Origin: Pyropia yezoensis
Lineage: Eukaryota > Rhodophyta > Bangiophyceae > Bangiales > Bangiaceae
Reading direction: 5' to 3'
Assembly (NCBI GenBank): GCA_009829735.1
Contig: CM020618.1
Location: 1,615,547 to 1,679,546 of the forward strand
DNA: 64,000 nt
The number at the start of each line of letters is the position of its first letter. The first letter of the stretch is position 1. The notes beneath the pieces are model-generated. The model made no database searches. It saw only the letters and a list, made by a program, of their open reading frames with translations, and had not been told where the DNA came from. The position numbers were made by a program, and so were the translations under genes. Of this stretch, positions 31,993-44,315 are shown one piece after another.

Positions 31993-32573
31993 CGTAGCAT
32001 CCCCGAGAGTGCGTCTCTTGCAAACACTCGGCCTCTTCGGGCCCTACGGGAGACCTTGCACGAGCGGACACGTCCGATTCGGGCCCGATGCGCGCGAATG
32101 TAGGTACTCGGTTTTAGACCCACTGCGCAGGGGGGCAGGGCGCGCCATACTGGAACAGGAGACAACTGGTCTGACGCGTTTTCCCCGTTGCTTTCGATCC
32201 CGAATTTCCCTAAGTCAGGGATACCTTGCTTGATAGTAAATCCAACTTGGATTTCAGGGTTTTCTGCACTTTTATCGTCTTGAATTTTCGTGTAGCCCGG
32301 TGGGCAGGTGCTGGGGTGGGAGATTCTGAGTGGCGAGATTCTGATGGGACCCCGGGGGGATAAGGGGAGGGACAGCGCGGCTTGGCCTCGCTTCCCCGTC
32401 CAGACCAAGAAGCTGTTGGCCCACACACCATCTTCCTGCTTACTGGTGGGGGGACTGCCCCACAACAGAGACAGCGTGTGTGCGACTTGTACTTCTTTCC
32501 GTTCCCCCGACACGGGAGGCAGCACTTGTGCACCTCCCCAACTTGGGTGCTGGGTGCGCGAGTTTTGGCCACA
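31993..32573 (+). repeat. Probable 5' LTR of C, about 581 bp
   Basis: The right end TTTTGGCCACA lies 2 nt before the shared primer binding site. The left end is placed at CGTAGCATCCCC, which resembles the A start TGTAGCATCCC with the first T changed; length then agrees with the A LTR. No second copy is available for checking. Confidence 0.55.
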
Positions 32574-32575
32574 CT

Positions 32576-32593
32576 TGGTGGAGCAGCAGGGGA
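32576..32593 (+). other. Primer binding site of C
   Basis: The same 18 nt as in A, B and D, 2 nt after the LTR. Confidence 0.8.
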
Positions 32594-32691
32594 CAGAGGT
32601 AAACTGTACCTCCGGGTGCACCCGGTGTAGGGGGCCCTCTGTCTCAGACGAGCGGTGGTCTTGGACTGCGTCGTACGGATCGTTAGCCAAC

Positions 32692-34573
32692 ATGCCTGGA
32701 TCGGACCCCCCGTCGCCCGGGGAGTACACGGGTGACGCACATACTCCAGTGCCCTTGAATACTGGTGATACACAGGTAGGTGTACTTGGGGTCGCAGAGG
32801 GACAAGAGGTCCCTCAAGCCAGCAGGACTGGGAGTACGGGCGGGAAACTGGCCACCCCGGCTCAGTCGGGAGTTCATTCGGTGACACCCCCGATGCTGGT
32901 GGGCTGAAGTCCGGCCACCGAGCGGTGAGTCCTGTGGGGACGTATGGAGGTCAGGAGACGTCTTCAACGGGAACCTCTCCATTTAGAGACAAGTTTGGCA
33001 TGGAGCCATCGCCAACTAGGCTTTCGGAGGACGGTGCACCTCCATTGGTCGGTGATGGGCTCGCGCCCTTGTCCTCGGTTGTGACCCCTGGGGGCCGTGG
33101 TCACCCCTCAGATGGATTCCCGAAGGCTGACCGAGACTCAACTGGAGTCGAGAACCATCTCCTGGCGGACACAGTCCGTCGGGAGGCGACCGATGTGCTG
33201 CGGCAGGCTTGGCCGAAACTGGTGGTCACGATGACGATTACCTTTTTGAATATTGTGGCAAGTTTGCCAGATGGTCTCAATGTCCAGACCGCAGTGGGGC
33301 TCTCGAGGCCGCAGACGCAGGGGACAATTCCCCCTACGCCTGCAATGGGGCTTCCCGAACAGGGATCGACCCCTGTGACTCCCCACGTGGGTGCCGCGTC
33401 AATATCATCTGGTCGAACGCCTTCTAAAGAGGCGTTCCCCGCAAAGACGCCGGTGGTTACACCTAGCCCGCCGGTGCTGACGGCAGAGACTTCGGGTCAG
33501 TGTACCCCTCTGCCTCAGCGGCTGTTTCCCTCAATATGAGTTGGCGTCCGAGATCCAGGTCGCCAAGCCGGTCTACCAGGGGATCTTTGACTGTGGGACC
33601 TACGCCCTAAACAACGAGTCTGTGGCGTATGGTACTACTCAGGCTCGAGCTATGGGGCGTTCCAAGAAGAACGTAAGTCACTCTCTTGGGCACAAAGCAG
33701 AGTGGGATGGAACTCTTCCCCTCCGTGTCTTTTTGTTCCTACGTAGTTTCACAAAAGCCTGTGACGACAATTCCATAAGTGAAGACATGCTACAGGAATT
33801 CACTAAGGGCGACCTACGGACGGAAATTATGTCCATCATGCCAAGTTCCTCAAGTGGAGGAGCCGGTGAGGTGACGTCCTACCTGGAGCTCATCAACTGG
33901 TTGTTGAGGGCTATGGTTGATGAAGCCGAGTTGGCCTCTCACGTCGAGGAGTTTACGCAGGCTCATTAAGATGATGATGAGCACGAATTGTTCTTTGTAG
34001 AGCGCGTACGAAAGCTCAACAACATTTGTGGCTTCCTTCGTGCACAAGCTGTGGTGAAGAGTCGCTATGTGGGAAGGTCTCCATTGGTCGGTCCGTATGG
34101 AGACCCGGAGCATAATACCTCCCGGGCGACATTGGCCGAGTATGCCCGTTTCGCCTATAGCAGGGTGAGGCTTACCGCAAGCTACGGGATAAGCAACGCC
34201 AAGTGCGGCAGGCCAAATTGGTAAAGGAGAAAGAAAAGGCTCGCAAAGCCCGAGAGCTGCGAGAGGCCCGCAGGAGAAGATGGTGGCCGCTGTGGGATCT
34301 TCCTAGAGTAGTTCATTAAGTTTCCAAGTCGGGAGGAGCCTTCCGGGAACAGAGCATCGGTGTTAGAACTGCAACGCCGATGGACACTGGGCATACGACT
34401 GCCCGAAGTTGAGTAAGCGCATTCAACAACTTGTCACGAATGCGCACAAGAGATCGGTTAAGAGCGAAGTACGCTCGCGCCGCGAATATGGCACGCGGCC
34501 GGTGGTGGCTGTGGCTACACCCTCGGCTGAGGAAGCGAGAACGTCGTCCTCGCACTCGTCGTCCTCCACTTAG
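32692..34573 (+). pseudogene. gag: Gag remains of C
   Basis: ATG at 32692 in GCCAACATGCC, the same context as in A and B. The frame breaks after 72 codons, continues at 32925-33539 (Pro/Ser/Thr-rich) and at 33541-33969, where LRSFTKACDDNSISED matches the capsid region of B (LRKFTKACDDNGVSEG). A zinc knuckle can be traced at 34361-34402 as C-stop-N-C-NADG-H-WAYD-C, its second residue being a TAG. After that a basic and Ser-rich tail runs to a stop near 34571. At least three frame breaks; non-functional. Confidence 0.75.
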
Positions 34574-34608
34574 CCCTGAGACTCCAAAGCCAAGACGGCG
34601 GGAAGCGC

Positions 34609-37247
34609 GTGACCGCTGGAGCTGGACGTCCTAAGCTCACAGCGGGAGCCTCGGCCAAGTGGGTCAAGAGGACGAGCCAGCCCTGTCGGATACTGTGTCG
34701 ACCCGAAGGGGTCCGCCCATTTCGGGTAGGACTCCATAAGAACGTGAACCCACGTCGAATCATCGCCGTGCTGACAGGAGAGAACTTCCAGGTGCCTGGC
34801 CAGGTGAAACTAGCCCAAGGCCGCGCGTGTTGTGCCCGTATCGTACTTGATTCTTTCTGTGGGGCTTCCTTGATACGCAAGTCGCTGTTACCTAAGAAGG
34901 TGGAACTCCAACGTTGGAGGTCTAAGTCCATCTATATGATCAACATCAATAACGGTGTACTTCCTATTGTTGGTGCCGTGCCCTGTTCACTCGGCTGGGT
35001 CCCATGAGATCGACGTGACCTATTGTGTAGTTGAGAATATTTCAGTGCCCCTGCTTCTGGGCACCCCTTATGTGGTGGCTCAAGTGCCTTTGATTCGTGG
35101 CCCCGAGTATTGGGTCAAGTTGATGAATGGGGACACAATCCCCATCCTCGGAAAGTGGAAGTCTGTGGCTCGTGCGACAGTCCCTCAATCGAAGCCGGCT
35201 TTTACTGTATCAGAAGAGGATACTGCTACATTGCATAAGGCCCATGAAGTCACGCTGCCTTCCAATTCGGTGGCACACGTGGCCGTTGTAACTGAGTATA
35301 CGGGGAACGGGTTGGTGCACCCGAACCCCCGTCTTGCTTGAAAGCACCAAGTGCATGTTGCCCTTCGCACGATGGAATCCAAATCCAGGGTCCCGTGGAA
35401 GGTTCAGGTGATGAACCCAAGTTCCTCACCCAAGTACTTGAAGTCAGGAGCCAAGTTCGGCTACATTGACCAACATGAGGGGCCCATGACAGCGGCCATT
35501 CTCAACGCGGGTACGACCAGTGGCACGAAGCCCGCACCGGTGAGGCACCAAGCCGAGTCGGCAGCCCCTCCTCGACCCCATGTGGGTATAGAGAATGTAC
35601 AGCCCAAGTTGTGGGCTCAGGCTAAACGCCTCTTGGATCAAGGTCACAAGTTGTGGGATGGTTAATGAGGACTCATGAAAGCCACGATGCACCGGATCGA
35701 TTTAATACCCGGAGTGGCCCCTATACGTCAGTAATCGTATAAGGAAGGGCCCCGGTCAAGGGCCCTCGTCAAGGAGCAAGTTGTTATCATGGAGGCTCTA
35801 GACCTGATTGAGGCCTGCACAGGCCGAGTGCGCGAGCCCGGTGGTGATCGACCTTAAGCCTAACGGGACCCCGCGGTTATGTATCGATTACCGCAAGATA
35901 AACGAGAGCACGGTGAAGGATAGTTACCCTCTTCCTAGGATGGATGACTGTCTGGACGCGCTGGAGGAAGCGAGAGTGTTTGCCACCCTAGACTGCAACG
36001 CGGGGTCCTGGAAAACTCCCATTGTCCCGGAGGCCAGCCATGAAATTACATTTACCTGTCACTGTGGTACCTATCAGTGCAAGCGGCTGCCGTTTGAGCT
36101 GTAGAACGCTCCGTCAATCTTTCAGCGCGCCATAGACATGAATCTGGCCGAAGTACGGTGGCAGATCTGTCTAGTGGATCTTGACAATATCATCGTGTCT
36201 TCTCAAGCTCCGGAAGATCCTATGGACCACCTTGGTCAGTTGTTCAAGCCACTGGCTGACGCCTTTGTGTCGCTGAAGGCCAGCAAGTGCCCCCTCCTGA
36301 CTCAGGAGGTGGAATAATTGGGACAAGTTGTCCATCCGGGGCGTCTCAGCGTTAAAGAGAAGAGCCTGACGGCCATTCGTATGGCCCAGTATCCCCAGAC
36401 GCAGACCCAAACGAGGAGCTTCCTCGGGATGTGTCACGTGTGCCGAAATTTTACAGAGGGCTTCGCCAAGGCGGTGAAGCCGCTGAACGAGCTAGTGAGC
36501 TCGACGCCGCCGAAGAACCTGCCTCCCCTAAGTCGGGTGGAGCAGACAGCCTTTGATACCCTTCGAGATCAGCTGCTGAAACCTCTAATATTGGCTATTT
36601 GCAGGCTGAGAGGCCACTACGTCTTGAAAGTGGACGCCAGCTACGACCAACTTGGTTGTGGGCTGCTGCAGCACCAGTGTAGCAAAACAGAAGTCCGTTA
36701 TCTGTCCACGCTCAAGGAACACTCACCAGGGGACATTGGCACCAAAGTCATCGGGAGGCCAAGGTTGCTGTCCTTGCATCGCAAGCCACGAGACCAATAT
36801 TGAATGCCAAATGAGGGGCTCGTTCTTTTACCATGGCCGGCGGTGGATCCGCCGCTGGTCCCTTCGTCATATGCCCGCGGAAACACTACAAACTACCGTT
36901 CACCCCAAGATGCAAGTCCCACTGGTTATACTTAACTTGTAGATGCCGTAAACATAGTGAACTCCCAACTTGACATCTAAGGGACAGAGGTAGCCCCCAT
37001 AGATTAGGGTCGCAATGCGGGTTCTCATATTGCTACAAGCAGCCGGACGTATTTTAGCAAGGGGCTGAGCTCGGCGGAGCAAAACTATGGAGTCACCGAG
37101 TTGGAGAGACTCGCGGTGGTGTGGGCGGTGATGTCACTTCGTTATTACCTGGAGGGTGAGAAGTTTCTCATCCGCTGCGACCACAGCGCGTTGCAGTTCA
37201 TCTTTAATCGGATTGCACCAACACCCGCCGCTACAGGTGGCGGGAAC
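34609..37247 (+). pseudogene. pol: Pol remains of C, part 1 (protease, RT, start of RNase H)
   Basis: The protease is seen as VLDSFCGASLIRK (about 34847), which has lost the DTGA triad. RT spans 35808-36640 with CIDYRKINESTVKDSYPLPR; its active site reads DLDN in place of YLDD (about 36175-36190), so it is dead. Stops occur at the ends of the frames at 35338, 36104 and 36315. RNase H (VDASYDQLGCGLLQ) is cut by the D solo LTR and resumes at AEQNYGVTELERLAVVWAV up to the B insertion. Confidence 0.8.
36678..37037 (-). repeat. Solo LTR of family D, reversed, inside C (360 bp)
   Basis: Reads as the reverse complement of the D LTRs at 49125 and 50771, with clear divergence. Ends are TGTAGC and GCTACA. 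Flanks are ACCAG (36673-36677) and AGCAG (37038-37042), a 5-bp duplication with one mismatch. A solo LTR arises when the two LTRs of an element recombine and delete the body. Confidence 0.75.
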
Positions 37248-37890
37248 TGTGGCGTTCGTGGCCCTCGTTCCTTCTCCGGAGACAGCAGAGTGCTGGCCTA
37301 CGTTGGGGCGTCAGCGGATCCTTGGTCGGCCGTCACGGGATGGCGGGCCTTGCTGGCCGCCCGTTGTGGACTGACAGAGGGAGGTGGTTGTACCCCCCTG
37401 GACTTGGTGGCCTGGGATTTGATTGTTTCCCTATGCATTTGTCTTTTCTCGATTTTCCTTGCGTATTTTCGTGCTTTTCGCCCTTTTTCTCCATTGGGTT
37501 TTTCGGGCGGATTGCATCTGTGTGTGGGGGGTTTTCACTTGCTTTTCTTTCGAGGGATTATTGTTGGCGCGGGTGCCCCGGTGCGCTCCGGTGTAGGCCG
37601 GGTGCATGCTGGCACTTGGCCCGCTGGGTAGGGCGCCTGGGAGGTCCATTGGGGAGCTCTTTGGAGGGTTCTTAGGGGCTTGGCCCGGGGTCCCGACGAG
37701 GTCCCTCTTGTAAAATAACGTTGCTTTGGTTTTCTCCTTCCCCTTGGGCAAAAGCCTTTTACCTTTACCTCGGACCTTGAGGTGGGCAAGCGCGCGTGGG
37801 GTTCCCTGGCCCGTTCCTTCTAGTGGTTACCCGCGGTCCCTCTGGGGTGGATTGGGTTCCCTGTGGGCACGCGGTGGTCATAACGCTACA
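37248..37890 (+). repeat. 5' LTR of B, 643 bp
   Basis: Starts TGTGGCGTTCG and ends ACGCTACA. The 3' LTR differs at a handful of places, including a one-base insertion. Confidence 0.92.
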
Positions 37891-37894
37891 TTAA

Positions 37895-37912
37895 TGGTGG
37901 AGCAGCAGGGGA
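37895..37912 (+). other. Primer binding site of B
   Basis: The shared 18-nt sequence, 4 nt (TTAA) after the LTR. Confidence 0.85.
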
Positions 37913-38038
37913 GGGGCAAACTTTCTCCTGTATCAGGACGCCTCTCTCCCTCTTTGGTAGCGGATCGTCGTGCTCTCGTGGATCCTGTTCCTTCCTAGTG
38001 GGGCCAGACGGCTTGCTAGTCGAGTGTCGACGGCCAAC

Positions 38039-39746
38039 ATGGCGGACCTACCCCCTGACGGTCGGGGCCGGGGGTCGCGGTGCGCCGTCGGACGTGTCCC
38101 AAGTTACGCCGGCGGGCGGAGGTGAAGGCTCAGGAGTTGGCCGTGGCCGTGGTCGCGGTGGGCCCTCGAGACTCCCCCCGCCCCGTTCTCTTACTCCGCC
38201 CTTTGGTGGGCCTAGCCGTGGCCTACCAACCCTGGGGCCAACTGATCTACGGTCGTTCCTAAACGACTTTCGAACGGACATCTTGGCCGAGGCGTCACGG
38301 GCTGTAACTGCCAGCCAGGCGGCCAGCACGCCGACGGTCGTTGAGGATCAAGCGGGCCAACCGGGTTTTATCGGTGGCTCGCGCACAAGCAAGAAGAGCA
38401 AGGGCCGTAGTGGCCGCCGTCGTCACCGTCGTGGCCATTATTCGTCGTCGGATTCGGATTCTAAGTCGTGTACATCATCGGCCACCGAGGGTGACCAGGA
38501 CGAAAGTGAACACGTGGCTCCCAACGTCTCGGAAGGCCCCAAGGTAATCGCGGCAGTGGACGACCGCTTTGCCCGTGTTTTGGACTACAACACGTATCGG
38601 CTGCGGAACCGGGCAACCAAATACGGTACGAAGGAGGCCAGCAAGATGGGGAGGACGGCCAAGAACATGAAACACTCTTTTGGGGGCTACCCCCCCTTTT
38701 CTGCCACGGAGCCCCTGAAGGTCTTCTCATGGCTACGCAAGTTCACCAAGGCCTGCGACGATAATGGTGTGTCGGAGGGGATGGCCCTCTACGCGGTGCC
38801 CCACTTTCTTTCGGGCGACGCGGAGACACGGTACACGCGGGCCCTCCCTGACTCGGCAAGTACGTCGGGTGGTTGCTCTATTACGACGTACCCCGAGGCC
38901 ATCAATTGGTTTTTGGAGACCTACGCGGAGCCGCATACGCTGGCCTTGGCGCAAGACAAGTTTAGTCGGGCTACGAAGGAGTCGGATGAGACCGTTGAGG
39001 CCTTCGCTCTACGCCTACGAAGCCTCTCTGAGTCTTGTGGGAATATCCATTCCGAAGGGACTATGAAACAACAACTCATTCAAGGCCTACCGGAATTCCT
39101 GCGTACGGACGCCTTCGTCTACAACGACCCCGCATGCACGTACCAAAAGTTGGTTACCTACACGGCCGGAAAGCTTAAGGCGGCCAAGGATGTCATCGAG
39201 TTGGCCAAGGGGAGTTCTAAGGAGGAGGACGGTTGTCGAAGGACCTCATTTATCCCACATCCCCCTACGCCACGGCCGCGGCTTCCTGCGATGGCCATCG
39301 GTGAGGTGAGGGCCACGGAGGGAACAGACAAGACGTCCAACCATCAGGCCGATGACAAGGCTACCCCCTCGCCGTGGGCCTACGAGCCCGCCACTCGTCG
39401 CTATCTGGCCAGCCGGACGCAAGAGGGACGTGGACCGCTGCGCTGCTACGTATGCTGGGAGGCAGGCCATATGGCCCACCAATGCCCTAAGCTATCGGAG
39501 GCCCAGCGGGAGAATGTGATCAGGTCCCGCGACGCGTTCCTGCAGTCTACACGGGGCCACAAGAAGATCAACGATGGGGCGAAGTACCGTGAGCAGAGGG
39601 ACATCAACCGTCGGACTCGAATTGCGGTGGTACAGGCCCTCTGCGATGGGATTGAACAGTCGGACGAAGAGGAGGACGTCCGTCGGTCGGCCAAGTCTCT
39701 ACGGGCCATGTCGGCTGGACCCCCTCCGCCTTCGGGGGAAGAGTAG
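38039..39746 (+). CDS. gag: Gag of B (frameshift near the start)
   Basis: The expected ATG is at 38039 (CCAACATGGCGG). This copy has one extra G in a GGGGG run near 38070-38075, which throws the first dozen codons out of phase; the inverted copy lacks that G and reads MADLPPDGRGRGRG in frame. From there the frame is open to 39746. Gly/Arg-rich start, a basic tract (KKSKGRSGRRRHRRG) followed by a Ser/Asp/Glu tract (about residues 120-160), a capsid-like part with LRKFTKACDDNGVSEG, zinc knuckle CYVCWEAGHMAHQC (about 39447-39486). It shares order and signature with Gag of A but little overall sequence. Confidence 0.88.
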
Positions 39747-39802
39747 CGGGGAGTGGGCCCTCACCTACTCCCCGTTCAAGGGATAGAACCTGCACGCCTA
39801 CG

Positions 39803-42800
39803 ATGATTGCATGTACTACTACGCCTTGTTCTACGGTACTCCCTTGCGGGGCCCCTGCTTTTGGGCCCAAAGAGTGCAACCCAGGGAGGCCCTATGCGTT
39901 AAAAGGGACCCTCCTGGTGCTACGAAAAAGAAACTTCGAAATCAACGTGGCCATCCAGTTGACGGCACAACACCCAGCGAGGCCTACGAAGGCGGTCTTG
40001 GACACCGGAGCCGGCCCAAGCGTTATTAGGAAGGTCTTCTTGCCTAAGGACTGGCGACGCTACGCCTATAGGCCCCCGAAATCAACGCGGGTCTGTGACG
40101 CATCGGGACAGCTTCTACGAGCCCTTGCCGTACTGGAGGTGGCCGTCCTAGTTGGGGAAAAGGCCAAAGTGTTCACCTTCTTGATCGTCAAGGCCCTATC
40201 CGTTCTGGTTATCTTGGGGATGGACTTCCAGAAGCAGTACGTAAGGGCCATCTACCCGGGAACGGAGGCCGTGCGTTGGAATGACAGGGCGCTTACGGAG
40301 GCCATCAGGGTACGGGAGGGCAAGGACCTGCCGGCCCCCAACAAGCATGGCAACTCTCCGCGGATCGACCCGGCGGCCCTGTGCCTCTCCAAGTCCGTCA
40401 CGATTGAGCCCTACTCGATTCAGGCCGTCTACGGTCGATGCGGGACTACTGGGCGGTGCTTGCTGTGGGAGAGACCTGTTAAGATGGCCGAGAAGGGCGT
40501 CTTGTTCCACAACGCGCTGGCCAACGTCAAGGCCCGGCGGGACTTTAAGTTCTTCCTCACCAACATCACCAGCCGGCCTGTTAATCTCCCCAAGGGTTAT
40601 GCGGTTGGCCTCGTTGAGCCCTACGATGGGCCTGTCTACAAGATCTACGAAGGGCCGTGCTCACCCCCTGGCGAAGGGGCCGCCCCAATTGGAAGGCTGG
40701 TTCAAGGCCCAAGAGTCGAAGCCGGGGAAGCGCAAGGACCCAAATTGAACACAGGGCAGGCCCACGACGCTTCACATACGAACGGTGAAGCGGAGGCTCT
40801 AAATCAGGACGGCCCCAAGATGCCGCGGATTGCCTACGAGTTCATCCCACCCGAATTGCACGAAGCCGTACGAGATTTGGTGGCCCGCTACGGGGGATTA
40901 TGGGATGGCCAGCTAGGCCGTATGGACATCACGCCCCATCGTATAACGTTGACGCCGGGGGCCAAGCCGGTACGTTCGCAGCCCTACCGCACGGGTCTCT
41001 ACCACCGTCAGTTGATAGCGGAGCAGGTGGCCAAGCAGCTCAAGCTGGAGGTTATAGAGCCCTCGCAAGCCGAATGGTCCTTCCCGGTGGTCATCGTGCC
41101 AAAATCCGACGGCACTCCGAGGTTTTGCGTGGACTACAGACGACTCAACGATATGACGGTCAAAGATACCTACCCCCTTCCACGGATGGACGACTGCATT
41201 GACTTCCTGGGGGAGGCCACCGTCTTTTCGATGTTGGACTGCAATATGGGCTACTGGCAGATCCCTGTGGCCGTCGAGGACCAAGACAAGACGACGTTCA
41301 CCTGCCATGAGGGGACCTACAAATACGTACGGCTTCCATTTGGCCTGACCAACGCACCTGCTACTTTCCAAAGGGCCATCGACATGCTACTGGCGGGCCT
41401 CAAGTGGAAGACGGTGCTGGTTTACCTGGACGATGCTATTGTTTCTTCTCGGACGGCCCAAGAACACCTGGGCCACCTCGAAGAGGTCTTCTCCCTGCTA
41501 GCCAAGGCCGGCGTATCCCTGAAGGCCAGCAAGTGCTTCCTCTTTCAAGAGGAGGTCGAGTACTTAGCCCATATTGTCGGCAAGGGGCAGGTCCGAGTGA
41601 ACGAGAAGAATCTCGTGGGCCTTAGGCAAGCGGAGCCGCCAAAGACCAAGAAGGGCCTGCGTAGCTTCCTAGGCATGTGTAATGTCTATAGGAGGTTTGT
41701 GAAGGACTACGCGGAGGTGGCCCGGCCTTTGACGGCCCTCACCAGTACGAACATCTCCGACCCGCTGCCCAAGTTTACGAAGGAGCAGCTGAAGGCCTTC
41801 GAGGACCTCAAGTGGAGGCTGACCCACACACCCATTTTGGCCCTCCCGCGACGAAAGGGGCAGTACACGGTCGACACGGACGCCAGTGCTACCCAAGTTG
41901 GCTGTGTCCTACTCCAAGAGCAGCCAGAGGGTGGCCTCAAACCTGTCGGGTACTGGAGTCGGCCCCTGTCGCAGGCCGAAAGGAACTACAGTACCACCGA
42001 GCGCGAATGATTGGCCGTAGTGTGGGCCCTCTTACTCCTGCGGCCCTACCTTTTGGGCACACGTTTCATCGTGAGGACGGACCACACAGCCCTCAAGTGG
42101 ATGCTCCACATGGATGGAGCACATGGCCGGTTGGCCCAGTGGCGGCTACGGTTGGCCGAGTTTGACTACATCGTGGAGGCGCGGGCCGGCGCGGCCCATC
42201 ATGCTGCCGACACCATGTCAAGGCTCAAGACGACGGGGGTCGACACGATGCCCATCCCGGAGGAAATCCCCTGTCTACTCACGTTGGCCAACTTCGCTCG
42301 TGGCTGGGTGGCCCCCTATCCTAAGACGAACAAGGGCTTCCCCCCCCTCACTGTGGAGCGTCTGATTAGGGCCCATTCTACGGACGCACGCTGCGTCGAA
42401 ATCCGGGCCGAGATGGACAATAATACCCACTCAAGGTTTGGGGAGACTCCCGACGGCCTACTCGTGCGGCTGAGCCCCCTTGACAAGGCCGTCCAAGTGT
42501 ACGTGCCCGAGGGCCTACGCCAAGAGGTCCTGACGTTGGAGCACAACCCGGCCCACGCTGGCCACCCGGGAGTTAATAAGATGTACACCTCCATGCGGCG
42601 GGCCTACTATTGGGAGTCTATGGTGGCCGATGTCTACAACTTTGTGGCCAATTGCAGCGCCTGTGCCAAGGGCAAGGTGAGGGGCCGATGACGGACAGCG
42701 CCCCTTCGCCTATTTCCTGCGTCTGAGCCCTTCACGGACGAATGCTTGGACTTGTTCGGCCCCTTCCCCGTGTCGGCCAGCGGTAATCGATTCCTGTTGG

Positions 42801-43966
42801 TCATCGTTGACCGCTTCTCAACGCTGACTCGCGTGGTCCCAATCCCGAAAGAGGACGCGGAAACGGTGGCCTCAGCGTTTTGTGACACGTGGGTGGCCTC
42901 TTACGGGCCACCGGACACCCTCTTGACGGACAATGGGCCGCAGCTAACCTCCGCCTACTTCCGCGGGTTTTGTGGGATGCTGGGCACCGGCCACCTCACC
43001 TCGACGACCTACCATCCGCAGACGCAAGGCCAGGAGGAACGCTACAACCGGACTATCGTGGCGCAGTTGAAGGCCTACGTATCGGAACATCAAGAGTCGT
43101 GGGACGACCTAGTCTCTGTCCTTACGTTGGCCTACAACTCACGGCCGCAGCAGAGTACAGGTGTGGCCCCCCTCAAGTTTGTGGTACCAGAGCGGGTCCG
43201 CAACCTTTCCCTCGAGCGAATGCCGGCAACGCCCTACCCCAAGGAGGTACCCAAGACGGCCAGGGCGGCCCGCGAGTATCATCGGGCCCACCTACGTAAT
43301 CTGGTCCATCAGGTACGCAAGGCCTTGGCGTCCGCCCAACGAAGGTACAAGCGGGCCTACGATAAACGGGTCAGGCCGGTGAACAAGACCCTCCGGGTGG
43401 GGGATTGGGCCTACATTGATGCCAACATCCAGAACCCCAAGAAGCTGGATCAGACGGTCCTGGGGCCCTATCAGATTGTGGGACGCGACGACCACACCTT
43501 CGCTGTCATGATGGATGGCCATCCGGAGCGGGTTAGTGGGGACAACGTGGCCCGCGCCCCTACCCCCACGCACCAAGCAGACTCTTCGACCATCCTTCGT
43601 GGGCCGCAAGGCGTGGCGGTGCCGTGGGACCATCGGGAAACAGGCCACCAATTTACATGGGAGCGCTTCGTGGACCACACGTATGACGTGGAGGGCAAGT
43701 TGTGGCTGCTTGTACGCTGGTGGGGCTACGCGGCCGAGGAGGACACTTGGGAGCCGCACGACGGTGTGGAAGAGCGCAAGGTGGCCGAGTACTGTCGCAG
43801 GGTGGGCGTCTCTGTGCCCTCAACGTCGGCCGAGATCAGGGCGCTGTGGGGCCCCCTCCAAGACCTTTGTGATCCGGACGTGGAGCTGGAGGAGGGGCCC
43901 ATGGTGGATGACTACGTGGGCCTGGTGGAGGCGCTCACGCTGGACCAGGACCCTCGGTGGGCCTGA
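39803..43966 (+). CDS. pol: Pol of B (PR-RT-RH-IN-chromodomain), two in-frame TGA stops
   Basis: Starts with an ATG 57 nt after gag, in another frame. Protease VLDTGAGPS (about residues 66-74), RT with YLDD (about 41425), RNase H with STTERE, integrase with zinc motif (LEHNPAHAGH, CSACAKG) and catalytic D, D, E in LDLFGPF, LTDNGPQ and GQEERYNR, and a chromodomain (ERFVDHTYD...LLVRWWGY...DTWEP) near 43660-43770. TGA at 42008-42010 replaces the Cys seen in A after TTERE, and TGA at 42689-42691 follows GKVRGR; reading stays in one frame throughout. In MDILG of A the Met-Asp is Leu-Asp here. Both stops recur in the inverted copy, so they predate the duplication. Confidence 0.9.
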
Positions 43967-44315
43967 TGTGCCTCTTCCCCTTTCGGCCTGGTCGTCCTCT
44001 ACGAAGTCAACATTGCGGCCCAACACGGTGGTCAGGGGTTCGAGTCTACCCGGGCGACGGCCATTATCTAAGGGGACATTGTCGGCGACACGTGTCGAGC
44101 CGGGGAAAACCTATGTTCTGAAAACGGGAGTAGGCTACTTTCAACCACGTGGCCGTGGTCGCGACTATCCCCTTCGCGGATGGCGCTTCGAGCAAGGGTT
44201 CATCAAGCAGTGCAGAGATGTCACCCCCTTTAATGGATAGGCAGCCACAACGGGATTACACTACAAATACGCAGACGGCCTACTCTACAAACTTCCATCC
44301 TGCTACCCGACACCA

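Noticed and set aside
31917..32729. 270-aa minus-strand ORF crossing the C LTR
   Set aside because: It spans the LTR, primer binding site and gag start of C and matches nothing; a chance open frame.
42008..42691. TGA as a sense codon (recoded genetic code) because Pol of B is open except for two TGA
   Set aside because: TGA ends gag-pol type frames elsewhere (Pol of A1 stops at TGA 13152) and A1 has a TAG lesion of the same kind, so ordinary mutation is simpler.
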